Source of the DNA: Saccharomycopsis phalli
Lineage: Eukaryota; Ascomycota; Saccharomycetes; Ascoideales; Saccharomycopsidaceae
Assembly: GCA_020342235.1 (NCBI GenBank)
Contig: CP073212.1
Span: forward strand, 1,922,001-1,986,000
Reading direction: 5' to 3'
Length of the DNA: 64,000 bases
The notes beneath the pieces were generated by a model. The model did not search any database and was not told the origin of the DNA. It saw only the letters and a list, made by a program, of their open reading frames with translations. This document shows positions 41,710 to 50,756 of the stretch, piece by piece; the first letter of the stretch is position 1, and each line of letters opens with the position of its first letter. The position numbers and the translations under genes are program-made.

Positions 41710-42302
41710 GATGACTCTTGAATTGCGTCATGGGGGAAATCTCGACCGATTAGGGCATGCGCCCTGTGCACACGCACGTGATATACTGTATGCCATGACT
41801 GGTTTTTCCTGTTTGTAATTTTCAACTAGGTTTTTCCAACTGTCTGAAAAGTATCCTGGTAGTGTATCATAACTAGAAACAGTAGGTATATTAACATGAG
41901 AAATTATTGAGAATGCAAGTCGTGAATGGAATGCGGAAATTTGAATAAACTGATATTTATAATGTGCCGAGGTAGTCGTGTGCCAACTATTGAACTTGAG
42001 CCAAGGTATCGTGAATCCGAGGTATTGTGAATCCGAGGTATTGTGAATCATCAGTAGTTGTCAATCGACCATGAAATTAGTCACAATGGTTAATAAACTA
42101 TTGCATCCACATGAAGCTGAAATAGAAGAACTGCAAACAATTGGAGGCAGAATTATCCGCAGATGGAACATTGCAAATTCTCGAGGAACACGGCAGACTT
42201 TGTCGATTATTCAATTGCACAATTGGTGCTTTGCCTTTCCGTTTCTCATTTCCGTTTACATTTTCTTCCATTTCCTCACATTTTGTTCAATACTAACTAC
42301 AG
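41710..42302. promoter_or_regulatory. Divergent region with a probable 5'-UTR intron end of RPL29
   Basis: TACTAACTACAG (42291-42302) abuts the RPL29 ATG and matches the branch-plus-acceptor pattern of the other introns here, so RPL29 probably has an intron in its leader. No consensus donor (GTAAGT, GTATGT or GTGAGT) was found upstream, so the 5' end of the intron is unknown. A GAATCCGAGGTATTGT repeat (2-3 units) occurs near 42000-42050, and a GCACGTGATA E-box near 41776. Confidence 0.5.
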
Positions 42303-42488
42303 ATGTCAAAGTCCAAGAACCATACCGCTCACAACCAAACCAAGAAGGCTCACAAGAACGGCATCAAGAAGCCAAAGACCCACAGATATCCTTCCACCAA
42401 GGGTGTTGACCCAAAGTTCAAGAGAAACCACAAGCATGCTTTGCACGGAACTGCCAAGGCCCTTGCTGCTGCCAAGTTAGTGAAATAA
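42303..42488 (+). CDS. RPL29: Large-subunit ribosomal protein eL29
   Basis: 61 residues, beginning [20 protein letters not shown] and containing [20 protein letters not shown], the invariant eL29 pattern. A small basic protein of the 60S subunit near the peptidyl-transferase side. Its length matches S. cerevisiae Rpl29 (59). The stop is 134 bp upstream of the next gene, which runs in the same direction. Confidence 0.97.
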   Translation: MSKSKNHTAHNQTKKAHKNGIKKPKTHRYPSTKGVDPKFKRNHKHALHGTAKALAAAKLVK

Positions 42489-42622
42489 ATGTAATGTGCT
42501 AATATAATATTTCTCATGCGAATGTAGAACCCTGGCTTGCGTCTTATATGCCAGTGTCTGCTTAGCGCTGGTAGGAGCCCGGGGCCACAACTATATATGC
42601 TCTAGCCGCTGGGACTCAGCGC

Positions 42623-44166
42623 ATGACAAACTCTGTAAATTTAGCCAGCACTCGCATCAGAGCCAGCTCTGATAGTCTCAGGAACACCAGCACCAAGTCG
42701 CATCCCGGTGGCTCCAGCAAGGAAAACCACACCACCAAGGTCTATGTCTCCCAGGTGCCGAGTGGAGTTACTGAAGAGCGCTTGGGCGAGTTTTTCAGCG
42801 GCTACAGCTTGTAAGTCACTGTCTTTGCGAGCTCTTTCTAACCGCAGCACGTCTATTCTCATTCCCAGCCACACGGTCCGCGCTTCAAAGGGCCGTCGGG
42901 CGCCACTAGGCATGGCATATGTGGATTTTGATACCCATGCGGATGCACAGGCGGCCATCCAGGAGTTGGACGGCAAGCAGTTGGACGGCAAGAGCTTGCG
43001 CTTGAAGTTCTATGTGAAGTACGAGCCCAAGAATGAGCCCAAGGTGGGCCGTCGGCGGTCGATTTTGAATGTGAGTTGGCACGCATTCCCAGCATGCATA
43101 CTAACTGCAGTTTCGCCATGACAACCGGCCAAATGAGGGTGAGCATAAAAGTGGAAAGGAAACGAGTGAAAAAGAAAAGAACCAGGGTGAAAAGAGTGGC
43201 AATGAAAAAAATGGCAATGAAAAAAATGAGGATGAAAACCATGAATACCAAAAGAAATCGAGACCCGAAAGATTCTCCAGAAATTCAAGAGGAAACCCAA
43301 GAGGAAACTCAAGAGGCTACGCCGGAAGACGCGGTCCTTCTCGGGGACCTGCGCGCAGTTTCAAGACCAGAGGTTCTGACCGGGGAAGGGGCTCCGACTG
43401 GAGAAAGGACCCCAGAAGATCCACAAGAACTGGGTCTGACAACGCCACAGGGTGCAATGCAGTTGCTCTTGGAAGGGGACGGGGAACCAGGTACCAGCGT
43501 CGGTATTATATTAGAAGACCTGCCACCCCTGAGTGTGAGTTGTCGTCCGACACAATCTTCATCCATCGGTTGTCGCTCAAGACCACCGACACGGATCTTC
43601 GGGCGTTTTTCGGCGAATATGACCCGAGCGACATTTATATTTTCAAGAGCAACAACACCCGGTCCCGGTTGAAATTAAGACAACCGCGCGTATATGCCTT
43701 GGTGACGGTCATGGCTAGTAACGGGCAGCACGAGGCGATTAAAAAGTTGGCAAACCAGAGAATGAATGGCAGGTACTTGAAAATGAGTCCTGCGCACTTG
43801 CAGAAAATTGAGCAGGTCAAGTCGGTGTTGAATAAAAAGAATGAGGCAAGGCTGAAGCAAGAGGGGGAGGATGAAGACGGGGATGGCGAGGAAGTTGAGG
43901 TTTATAAAGAGGAAGAATATGAAGGGGAAGAATACGAAGAGGAAGAAAATAGTGAAGAAGAAGATGAAGGAGAAGCTGAAGATGAAGGAGAAGCTGAAAA
44001 TGAAGGAGAGGCTGAAAATGAAGGAGAAGCTGAAAATGAAAATGATAATAAAGAGGGGGAGGAAGAGAGAAGAAGTAGTCAAGAGACTGAAGTTGCGGGG
44101 CAAGACGAGGTGCCTGAGCCTAGGACTCCGGATCGGAAAGTAGTCTCTGAAGGTGGGGCGGCTTAG
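42623..44166 (+). CDS. Two-RRM RNA-binding protein with RGG-like linker and two short introns
   Basis: Three exons (42623-42810, 42848-43070, 43111-44166) give 488 residues. RRM1 (about 36-120) begins TTKVYVSQVPSGVTEERLGEFF and includes RNP1-like GMAYVDF, split by intron 1. A charged linker and an Arg/Gly/Ser stretch (RNSRGNPRGNSRGYAGRRG type) follow intron 2. RRM2 (about 280-355) begins SDTIFIHRLSLKTTDTDLRAFF with YALVTVM. The C terminus is a long Glu-rich repeat (GEAENEGEAE). Sc Rnp1 and Rrt5 are two-RRM proteins of similar order, but orthology is not established. Reading straight through the introns gives stops, supporting splicing. Confidence 0.82.
42811..42847 (+). other. Intron 1 of the two-RRM gene, 37 nt
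   Basis: GTAAGT donor, TTTCTAAC branch and CGCAG acceptor; it interrupts RRM1 and removal restores the RRM. Confidence 0.92.
43071..43110 (+). other. Intron 2 of the two-RRM gene, 40 nt
   Basis: GTGAGT donor, TACTAAC branch and TGCAG acceptor. Splicing links the RRM1 end (RRRSILN) to the charged linker in the same frame as RRM2. Confidence 0.9.
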
Positions 44167-44204
44167 TATTTGGCTACAATTGCATTGCTTATAGATTAAT
44201 ATAA

Positions 44205-44642
44205 ATTCACAGCCCTGTAGAGGGTCAACTACAATTGTCATATTTTACAGCCTTTTGACTACATTGGCATAATACATTATAGCTCTACATGAGAATCAAC
44301 TATGATTGTCATATCATAATACAGTCTACAGCCTTACGAGGTCAACTACAATTGATATAATACATTACACATCACACAATGAGAATCAACTACAATTGAC
44401 ATTGTTATAATATACATCATAGCCTTACGAGGTCAACTACACTTGGCATAATACATAACACAGAGCTACATGATAATCAACTACAATTGTTGTATCATAA
44501 TACATTATACATCAAACAATGAGAATCAACTATAGTTGACATTGCCATTCTACAGCTTACGAGGTTAACTACAATATCATTATCATTCTACGCCTTTTCA
44601 CTAAAATTGATAATACATTATAGCTTTACATGAGAATTGACG
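44205..44642. repeat. Imperfect satellite, block 1
   Basis: Alternating units built on (GAGAATCAACTACAATTG) and (CCTTACGAGGTCAACTACA), joined by CATAATACATTATA-like segments. Higher-order period is about 100-120 bp and units are diverged. Confidence 0.8.
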
Positions 44643-44904
44643 GATAGCCAGACTTTGGCCCTGCAAGGACGAAAAAAGACCAAATAAACACGAGGATGAC
44701 CAAGGAATGACAAAAATTAGCGGATACTGATGAGAGTACTCTTTCAGCCCACTATAAAATTCTACACGAAACGGATTCACCGGTGGTTACAACTGTCAAA
44801 GATAACTCTTACTAGCCAAGGCGTTGGCTAGTCCAAAGAAAATTGTAGCCTCAGGAAACAATAGGAAAAGACTCTGTAGCTCCTTCTGAGCCATATCTTC
44901 ACCA

Positions 44905-45036
44905 GTTGAAGATCAAGTTGAAAATTTATCCCATTGTAAGGGCTTCTCTCGACTCAAAATTAGCGGCGCCGTCCTTTGTTTTTTATACGGTGAAATATCA
45001 ATTCCACCCTCTGGAGGAGTGTAGTAATATAAAATA
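44905..45036 (+). mobile_element. S1 SINE copy, 5'-truncated (plus strand)
   Basis: Contains GGGCTTCTCTCGACTCAAA, TAGCGGCGCCGTCCTTTG, ACGGTGAAATATCAATT and CTCTGGAGGAGTGTAGTA, then a short TAAAATA tail. It abuts a minus-strand copy tail to tail. Confidence 0.75.
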
Positions 45037-45227
45037 TTTATTCAAGGGTGTGGCTATACTAGGATCCCAGAGGAGATTTATAATTTGCCGTCTACGACTG
45101 AGGACGGTGCTGCTATGTAGTCGTCGAAAGAAAACTCTGCGACAGAGATGAACATTTGACTAGGGCTTGTAAATATGTAAGGTAGTGAGCATTGGAGGGG
45201 CAATGAGCTTTTGCTTAGATCTTTAGA
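45037..45227 (-). mobile_element. S1 SINE copy (minus strand), same subfamily as 60244-60508
   Basis: Matches the reverse of the 60244-60508 copy through TATTCAAGGG, CCCAGAGGAGATTTATA, GCCGTCTACGACTGAGGACG, TAGTCGTCGAAAG and GTAAGGTAGTGAGCATT, ending CTAGATCTTTAGAG-like. Confidence 0.8.
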
Positions 45228-45249
45228 GTAGCCTAGTATAGCTATAGAA

Positions 45250-45456
45250 GTATTGTATTGTATTATTTTATTCAAGGCTATAGCTCTACTTTGCTCCAGA
45301 GATGTATACTTCACCGTCAAAGACTAGGGACGGTGTCGCTATACATGTTGCTTAGAGAAAACCTTTAAATGGGTAGAAAAACTCCAGGTGATATTTGAGT
45401 AGTTATACTGGTAGTTTGTATGAGACAGGCTGTGAGCTTTCGCTTCGGGTACTACA
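45250..45456 (-). mobile_element. S1 SINE copy (minus strand), same subfamily as 3744-4054
   Basis: Starts at the tail (TATTGTATTATTTTATTCAAG), then TTCACCGTCAAAGACTAGGG, AAACCTTTAAATGGGTAGAA and AGACAGGCTGTGAGCTTTCG, and stops at CGGGTACTA. The tRNA-like head is missing. A short plus-strand 3' fragment (45228-45249) lies between this and the preceding copy. Confidence 0.8.
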
Positions 45457-45477
45457 ATTGGCAAGACATTGGTCTAG

Positions 45478-45810
45478 ATAGAATCAACTACAATGGCATT
45501 GTCATTCTACAGCTCTACATAGACTCAACTACAATGGCATTGTCATTCTACAGCCTTGGCCGACTACAATTGACATACTACTTTACAGATCTACATAGAA
45601 TTAACTACAGTATCATTAAATTGCTTCTTCACTACATTATCATCAGTGATGCTCATTATACATTACAGCTCTACATAGAATCGACTACAGTATCATTACA
45701 TTGCCTCTTCACTACATTGTCATACATTACACTCTACATATAATCAACTACAATTATAATGGTCATTCACGCCTTTACTACATCATCAGTCATACTCATC
45801 ATACATTACT
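45478..45810. repeat. Imperfect satellite, block 2, abutting the SMC2 stop codon
   Basis: Units such as AGAATCAACTACAATGGCAT and TGTCATTCTACAGCTCTACA. The array runs to the SMC2 stop; CTCTACAT of the unit supplies the stop triplet (CTA on this strand). Confidence 0.8.
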
Positions 45811-48800
45811 CTACATCATGCTGACCACCGAGGTTCCGTCCTGGAACCGCGTGCGAAAGACGCTATTTGCATTGGCAAACATGCCCTCCTTCAAGCTCAC
45901 CACGATAAACTGGGACCCCTTGAAGCGGGTCTTGATCAAGTGGCCGATGTTCTGGGTGTGGCTCAAGTCCAACGCGGCGTCGACCTCGTCCAAGATGTAC
46001 ATGGGCGCTGGTTTGAACTGGAGCAAGGCCATGATCAAGCTGAGGGCGACCAAGGAGCGCTGGCCGCCCGACAACTCGACCAAGCTCTCCTTCCAGACCT
46101 TGCCGAGCATGACCTTGACCTCGAGCCCCTCGGTGATGTCGCGGTTTTCCGGGACAACCAACTTGGCAAATGCCCCGGGCAACAAGTCGGCGAAGATCTT
46201 GCCAAAGTCCAGGTTGACCTTCTGCCAGGTCTTGACCAAGGTGTCGCGCTTGTACTCGTCCAAGGTGCGGATGGTCTCCTCGATCTTGGACTTGTCCTTC
46301 TCGATGGTGGTGATCATGGTGCGCAACGCGGTCTCCTTCTTCTCGACGTTGTCGATCATGCTCATGATGTTCGAGTTGACCTTGCGCCGCATGCCCTGGA
46401 ACCGGCCGCGCAAGTACTCGATGCGCGTGCGGCTCGCCTCGATGTCGGCGCCGGGGTTCTGTGCCACGATTGTCCGCACAATGTTATCGTCGGAGATCCA
46501 CTCGTGCTCACGCACAAGCGCCTCGAGGTGTGCCTGCATCTTGCCCGAGCTAGCCTCGAGCTTCTCCAACTCGTGGCCCAACTTCTGGTTCTGCAACTTC
46601 TGCTGGTTCAACCGCCGCGTCTTGTCGTCGACCACCCGCTCAATGTCCGCAATCTCCTGGTTGATGCCGGCCACCGTCGCCTTTTCTTGCTCAATTGCCC
46701 GCACCAACTCGCCTGCCTCGCGGGTCTGTGCCGCCATCGTCGCGTCGATGCGCTCAATCTCCTGGCGATACTCCTCGGCGCTGGCGGCCGTCTCCTGGCG
46801 GCGCGTCTTCAACTCGTCCAAGTCGCCTGCCAACTTTTCAATCTCAAACTGCAACTCCTGGTGCTGCCGCACACTGCTGCCGAGCGACTGCTCGAGCGTC
46901 TCGACGCGCTGCTTGCTCTGGGCAATTTCCTGCTGCAACTGCTGCAACTTCGACCCCTTGTTGCGGTCAAACTCCGCCATGTCGGCTTCCGCCTGCGCCA
47001 ACTCCCGCCGCAACGCCGCCACCAGGGCCTCTGACTCGCGGATCGCGCCGCCAATCGTCTGTTGCTCGGCCACGTTGCCGTCGTGCTTCGTGAGAAGCTG
47101 CTGCGCGCCGTTGGTCGCGCGGTTCCGCACCGCCAACTCCAACGCATGCTGGTCCAAGCTCGCCTGTTTCTGCAAGCTCTGGTTCTCGCGGCCAATTGCT
47201 TCCTGCTCGCTGATCTGCTGGCGGAGCGCAGCCAACTCCTGGGTGCGTGTCTCCAACTCGCGACTGAGCTGGTTGTACTTCTGGATCGTCACCAACACCG
47301 ACGTGGTGTGCTTGCGGCTGCCTCCCGACAACGTTCCTTGCGGATCGTACACGTCGCCGTCGAGCGTCACGCTCCGCGCCCGGATCTTCGGGTTGAATGT
47401 GATCTCCTTTGATGTCTGTGGATCTCGGGTGACAAACACCGAGCCAAAGATGTACTCCATGGCCTTGGCGACGTCATGCTCATAGCCAATGAGATCCAAC
47501 GCAAGCTCGACGTTCCCCGGGCACAAGCTCTTGGCAAGGTCGGTGGTGCTTTTGCCAATGACGCGGGCTGCGATCTTGTTCAAGGGGATGATGGTGACCC
47601 GTTTGCGCAACTGCCCACGCTCCAACAACCGTGCGGCCGTGCGTTCGTTGTCGACGACCACGTTGTACAAACGGCCACCGGCACAGACCTCGAGTGCCGT
47701 CGCCGAGTCGAAGCGGCTCTTGTCCAAGGAAAACAACTTGGCGGCCACGCCCTTGATGCACTGGGGACTCACCTCATGGCGATTGTACTGCAACTCGACG
47801 GCGCTGACAGACCGTCGGAGCAGATCGACCTGGCTGCCGAGCTCGTAGACCTGCTGGCGGAGCTGCCGCTCCTGCTGCTGCAACTGGCCCAAGTGCTCGC
47901 GCAGGAACCCGGCCAGCTCCAACTTCCGCCGCGACGCGTCGCGCGCCTCGGTCAACGCGGCAATCTCGCCGTCGGCCCGCTGCACTTCGGCCCGTGCGCC
48001 AGCCAACTTCGCCGCGTCGCCAGCCAACTCCTGCTCGAGCCGCTGCTGCCTCAACTTCTGCTGCGCCATCTCCACCTCCCGCTCGGCAATCCGGTCCCGA
48101 ATCGCCTGCATCTGGCCCACGTACCCACCAGCTTTGCCCTTGGCGCTGATCCCGGTCTGCAACGACGCCAAAAGCTCCTCCTTGTCCCGGAGCTCCTGCT
48201 GCTGCTGCTGGAGCCGCTCCTGCGCCTCGGGACCTTCGCTGCGCTGCTGCTGCTCCTGTAACCGCGTAATCTCCTGCTCCAACTGCGCAAGGCTCCCTTC
48301 AATCTCCCGCCCCTGCGCCACGTCCTTGTCGCGGCTCTCCTGCTTCAACAGCTTCGCAGTCCCAAGCCGCACAAGCTCCTTGGACAACTCGGCCTCCTGC
48401 AGCTCCAAATCCCGCAACCGGCCGCCCAGCTTCGACTCGCGCTCCTTCTGCGCACGGATCTTGGCCAAGTCCTCGGCCAACGCCTGCAACTCGCTGCTGA
48501 GCCGGCCAATGTTCTCAGTCAAGCTGCGCACGTGCTCCCGGTCCTGGGCTAGCTGCTGCTCATACTGCTCGTGCTTGCGGGAGTAGCTCGAGTAGGTGTA
48601 CGCGTTGACAACGCGCAGCAAGCGGTCCAACTCGGTCTGGGTCTGCTGGAACTCGAGAAACGCCCGCTTCTCCTTGCGCAACTTGTCCAACTTCGGCTCG
48701 ATCTCCTCCAACAACAACGTCTTGATCTCGGTCAACTTGGTGTCCTTCTTGGCCATCGTCTTCACCGCCTTCTCCCGCCGGTCCTCAAAGAGCTTTGTGC

Positions 48801-49308
48801 CCGCCGCCTCCGCAATCAAGGCGAGAATCTGCGCCGGAGGCATGTTGAGCACCTTGGTGATCTTGCCCTGCATTATGAGAAAGTTCGGGTTGTTGATGTT
48901 CAATTGCACCGACTGGAACAACTGCAACACCGTCTGCTGCTGCGCCCGGTGGCCATTGATCAAATACTTGGACGTGCCCCCAAGCACAATCTGCCGCGTG
49001 ATCGAGATCTTGGGGTGCTCCTTGAACCCAATCGGCGACGTCTTCTTGTCCTGGTTATCAAACACTATCGTCACACTCGCCTTCGTCACCCCGGCCTGGC
49101 CCCGCTTGTATATCAAATCCTGGAGACTCGACGCCCGCACCGTCGACATGGACGAAATCCCAAGCACAAAGCAGATCGCATCGAGAATGTTCGACTTGCC
49201 CGACCCATTGAGTCCTGTGATTGCATTGAACTGCGCGTCCCAGCCAGAAATGACCGTCCGCGCAGCATACGACTTGAACCCATCTATGATGAGCTCCTCA
49301 ATCTTCAT
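45811..49308 (-). CDS. SMC2: Condensin ATPase Smc2
   Basis: 1,165 residues from the ATG at 49308 (MKIEELIIDGFKSYAART), matching Smc2 (1,170 in S. cerevisiae). The longer open frame upstream is translated ACATA repeats and is not used. N-terminal head: Walker A GLNGSGKSNILDAI near residue 32-45. Two long coiled coils flank a hinge (about 500-680, HEVSPQCIKGVAAKLFSL, YNVVVDNERTAARLLERG). C-terminal head: ABC signature VELSGGQRSLVALSL, Walker B PMYILDEVDAALD and the D-loop. The protein pairs with Smc4 in condensin, which compacts chromosomes in mitosis. It is convergent with the RRM gene across a satellite-filled spacer. Confidence 0.97.
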   Translation of the reverse strand: MKIEELIIDGFKSYAARTVISGWDAQFNAITGLNGSGKSNILDAICFVLGISSMSTVRASSLQDLIYKRGQAGVTKASVTIVFDNQDKKTSPIGFKEHPKISITRQIVLGGTSKYLINGHRAQQQTVLQLFQSVQLNINNPNFLIMQGKITKVLNMPPAQILALIAEAAGTKLFEDRREKAVKTMAKKDTKLTEIKTLLLEEIEPKLDKLRKEKRAFLEFQQTQTELDRLLRVVNAYTYSSYSRKHEQYEQQLAQDREHVRSLTENIGRLSSELQALAEDLAKIRAQKERESKLGGRLRDLELQEAELSKELVRLGTAKLLKQESRDKDVAQGREIEGSLAQLEQEITRLQEQQQRSEGPEAQERLQQQQQELRDKEELLASLQTGISAKGKAGGYVGQMQAIRDRIAEREVEMAQQKLRQQRLEQELAGDAAKLAGARAEVQRADGEIAALTEARDASRRKLELAGFLREHLGQLQQQERQLRQQVYELGSQVDLLRRSVSAVELQYNRHEVSPQCIKGVAAKLFSLDKSRFDSATALEVCAGGRLYNVVVDNERTAARLLERGQLRKRVTIIPLNKIAARVIGKSTTDLAKSLCPGNVELALDLIGYEHDVAKAMEYIFGSVFVTRDPQTSKEITFNPKIRARSVTLDGDVYDPQGTLSGGSRKHTTSVLVTIQKYNQLSRELETRTQELAALRQQISEQEAIGRENQSLQKQASLDQHALELAVRNRATNGAQQLLTKHDGNVAEQQTIGGAIRESEALVAALRRELAQAEADMAEFDRNKGSKLQQLQQEIAQSKQRVETLEQSLGSSVRQHQELQFEIEKLAGDLDELKTRRQETAASAEEYRQEIERIDATMAAQTREAGELVRAIEQEKATVAGINQEIADIERVVDDKTRRLNQQKLQNQKLGHELEKLEASSGKMQAHLEALVREHEWISDDNIVRTIVAQNPGADIEASRTRIEYLRGRFQGMRRKVNSNIMSMIDNVEKKETALRTMITTIEKDKSKIEETIRTLDEYKRDTLVKTWQKVNLDFGKIFADLLPGAFAKLVVPENRDITEGLEVKVMLGKVWKESLVELSGGQRSLVALSLIMALLQFKPAPMYILDEVDAALDLSHTQNIGHLIKTRFKGSQFIVVSLKEGMFANANSVFRTRFQDGTSVVSMM

Positions 49309-49379
49309 GTCTGTGTTTATGAAAAACCAAGGCCTCAACAACATCGGTTGGTGCACGGGTGTGTGTCTGGGTGTTTCAG

Positions 49380-49600
49380 CTCCAACAGCACAGCACAGCA
49401 TACATAACATACAACACAGCATACATAACATACAACACAACATACATAACATACAACACAACATACACAACATACATATACAATATACAACACAACATAC
49501 ATATACAATATACAACACAACATACATATACAATATACAACACAACACAACATACATATACAATATACAACACAACACAACATACATATATTTATAATAA
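49380..49600. repeat. ACATA-type repeat array in the SMC2 upstream region
   Basis: Two zones: CATACATAACATACAACACA units (49395-49465), then ACACAACATACATATACAAT units (49465-49590). They start about 70 bp upstream of the SMC2 ATG. Confidence 0.9.
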
Positions 49601-49604
49601 TAAT

Positions 49605-49700
49605 ATTTCACAAGACCTATACTAGGCTCCCAGGAGATTTATACTTGCCGACAACCAAGGACGGTGCTGCTATGTAGTCGTCGAAAACACCAGTCCAGCA
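49605..49700 (-). mobile_element. S1 SINE 3' fragment
   Basis: Contains CCTATACTAGGCTCCCAGGA, GATTTATACTTGCCG, AAGGACGGTGCTGCTATGTA and GTCGTCGAAAAC in minus orientation, closest to the 45037-45227 copy. Confidence 0.75.
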
Positions 49701-49877
49701 CAGACGAGTAGAATCCTACAAGATTTTTAAGCTTCGCCTTGTCTGAAAAGAGACGGGCATGATTGGCATTGGTAATTCCTTTGTACATCTGTTGAGCTCA
49801 AAAGGCCAATAGTGCTGGGCACGAAAGTCGTGGAACGTCAATGACGTAAAATCCCCATCTATTGAATGACATTACAC

Positions 49878-50071
49878 AATCAATAGAGCACTAAGAACCA
49901 ACAATATGACTACCCATTGAAGTTTTTAACCTCAAGCAACCAAATGAGGATTGACAAAGGGTTTTCTTCAACAGCAATGCTGCCTCAGGATGTTCCTGAG
50001 TGAAAATATATTCGTCAAATAACCGTAATGCCGGAGACAATATATAGCTAAATACAAAAATAAATATTATT
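49878..50071 (+). mobile_element. S2 SINE-like copy
   Basis: Colinear with 39182-39375 over nearly the same length (GCACTAAGAACCAAC, AAGCAACCAAATGAGG, GGATGTTCCTGAGTGAAAAT, GCCGGAGACAATATATAGCT, tail AAATACAAAAATAAATATT). ATTACAC occurs on both sides (49871-49877, 50072-50078) and may be a target duplication, but is short. Confidence 0.8.
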
Positions 50072-50324
50072 ATTACACGACGGCTGATTTGGCGTTGAAT
50101 AGTCTGTCTTGTCCGCTGAGGAGCTGATCTTGCCATTCTTGGTTACCTTTTTCTGTATAGCTTGTTGAAGGACTGAAAGACGGAAATTTTCCGTTGCTTC
50201 AGTAGGGCCATTTGTAGCGTGGCAGTATCCAGTTTAGTCTGATTTTGAATTAATTATTCAGCCTTTTGGTTGATTCTTGAGGAAACGTCTTTAAATGATC
50301 TTTGATAGGGAATGCTGAGTTACA

Positions 50325-50700
50325 GCACAACATACAATACACTACAATACAACATACAATAGAATACGACATACAATACACTACAATACAACATACAATA
50401 CAATACGACATACATTTATTAGCAGGGTTTGCAGGACTTTAAAGAACTGAAAAGAAGTTCTGCGATAACTTTGAGAAAGAAATTATGGGAAAGAAATTAT
50501 GGGAAAGAAATTATGGGAAAGAAATTATGGTAAAGAAATTCTGGGAAAGAAACGCTACGACAGAGAAACTTGGCACCAGTAAAATAGGCCAACTATTCCA
50601 GTAAGAGACCAACTATTCCAGTAAAAGACAACTACACTGCTAAAAGACCAAATATTACAGTACAATAGACCAACTATTCCAGAGACCAACTATTCCTACG
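50325..50700. repeat. Three short tandem repeats near the OMA1 3' end
   Basis: TACAATACACTACAATACAACA units (50325-50415), 14-bp AAAGAAATTATGGG units (about 50475-50553, five to six copies) and CCAACTATTCCAGTAA-like units (50590-50700). Confidence 0.85.
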
Positions 50701-50756
50701 ACCACCTGCAAAGCCAACTCTTCCAGTAAGAAAATTAAAGTCAACACTCCTACACA

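Larger units (their letters stand above)
44167..45810. other. Convergent spacer: split satellite array with nested SINE copies
   Basis: Two blocks of one imperfect satellite (44205-44642 and 45478-45810) are separated by S1 SINE copies (about 44905-45456). The stretch 44643-44904 has no recognised feature. Confidence 0.7.
49309..50756. other. Spacer upstream of SMC2 with simple repeats and SINE copies
   Basis: ACATA/CACAACATACATATACAATA repeats (49380-49600) occupy the SMC2 promoter. They are followed by an S1 fragment (49605-49700), an S2 copy (49878-50071) and further short tandem repeats to 50700. Confidence 0.7.

Noticed and set aside
42071-42409. 112-residue ORF overlapping RPL29
   Set aside because: It runs through the probable leader intron and RPL29 in another frame; no domain and no conservation expected.
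45701-47485. 594-residue ORF antisense to SMC2
   Set aside because: Shadow ORF on the strand opposite a highly conserved gene, rich in Ser/Arg/Cys.
45811-49611. 1,266-residue reading of SMC2 starting in the ACATA repeats
   Set aside because: The extra ~100 N-terminal residues are low-complexity Tyr/Cys/Met from repeats and lack an ATG context; MKIEELIIDGFKSY at 49308 is the family start.
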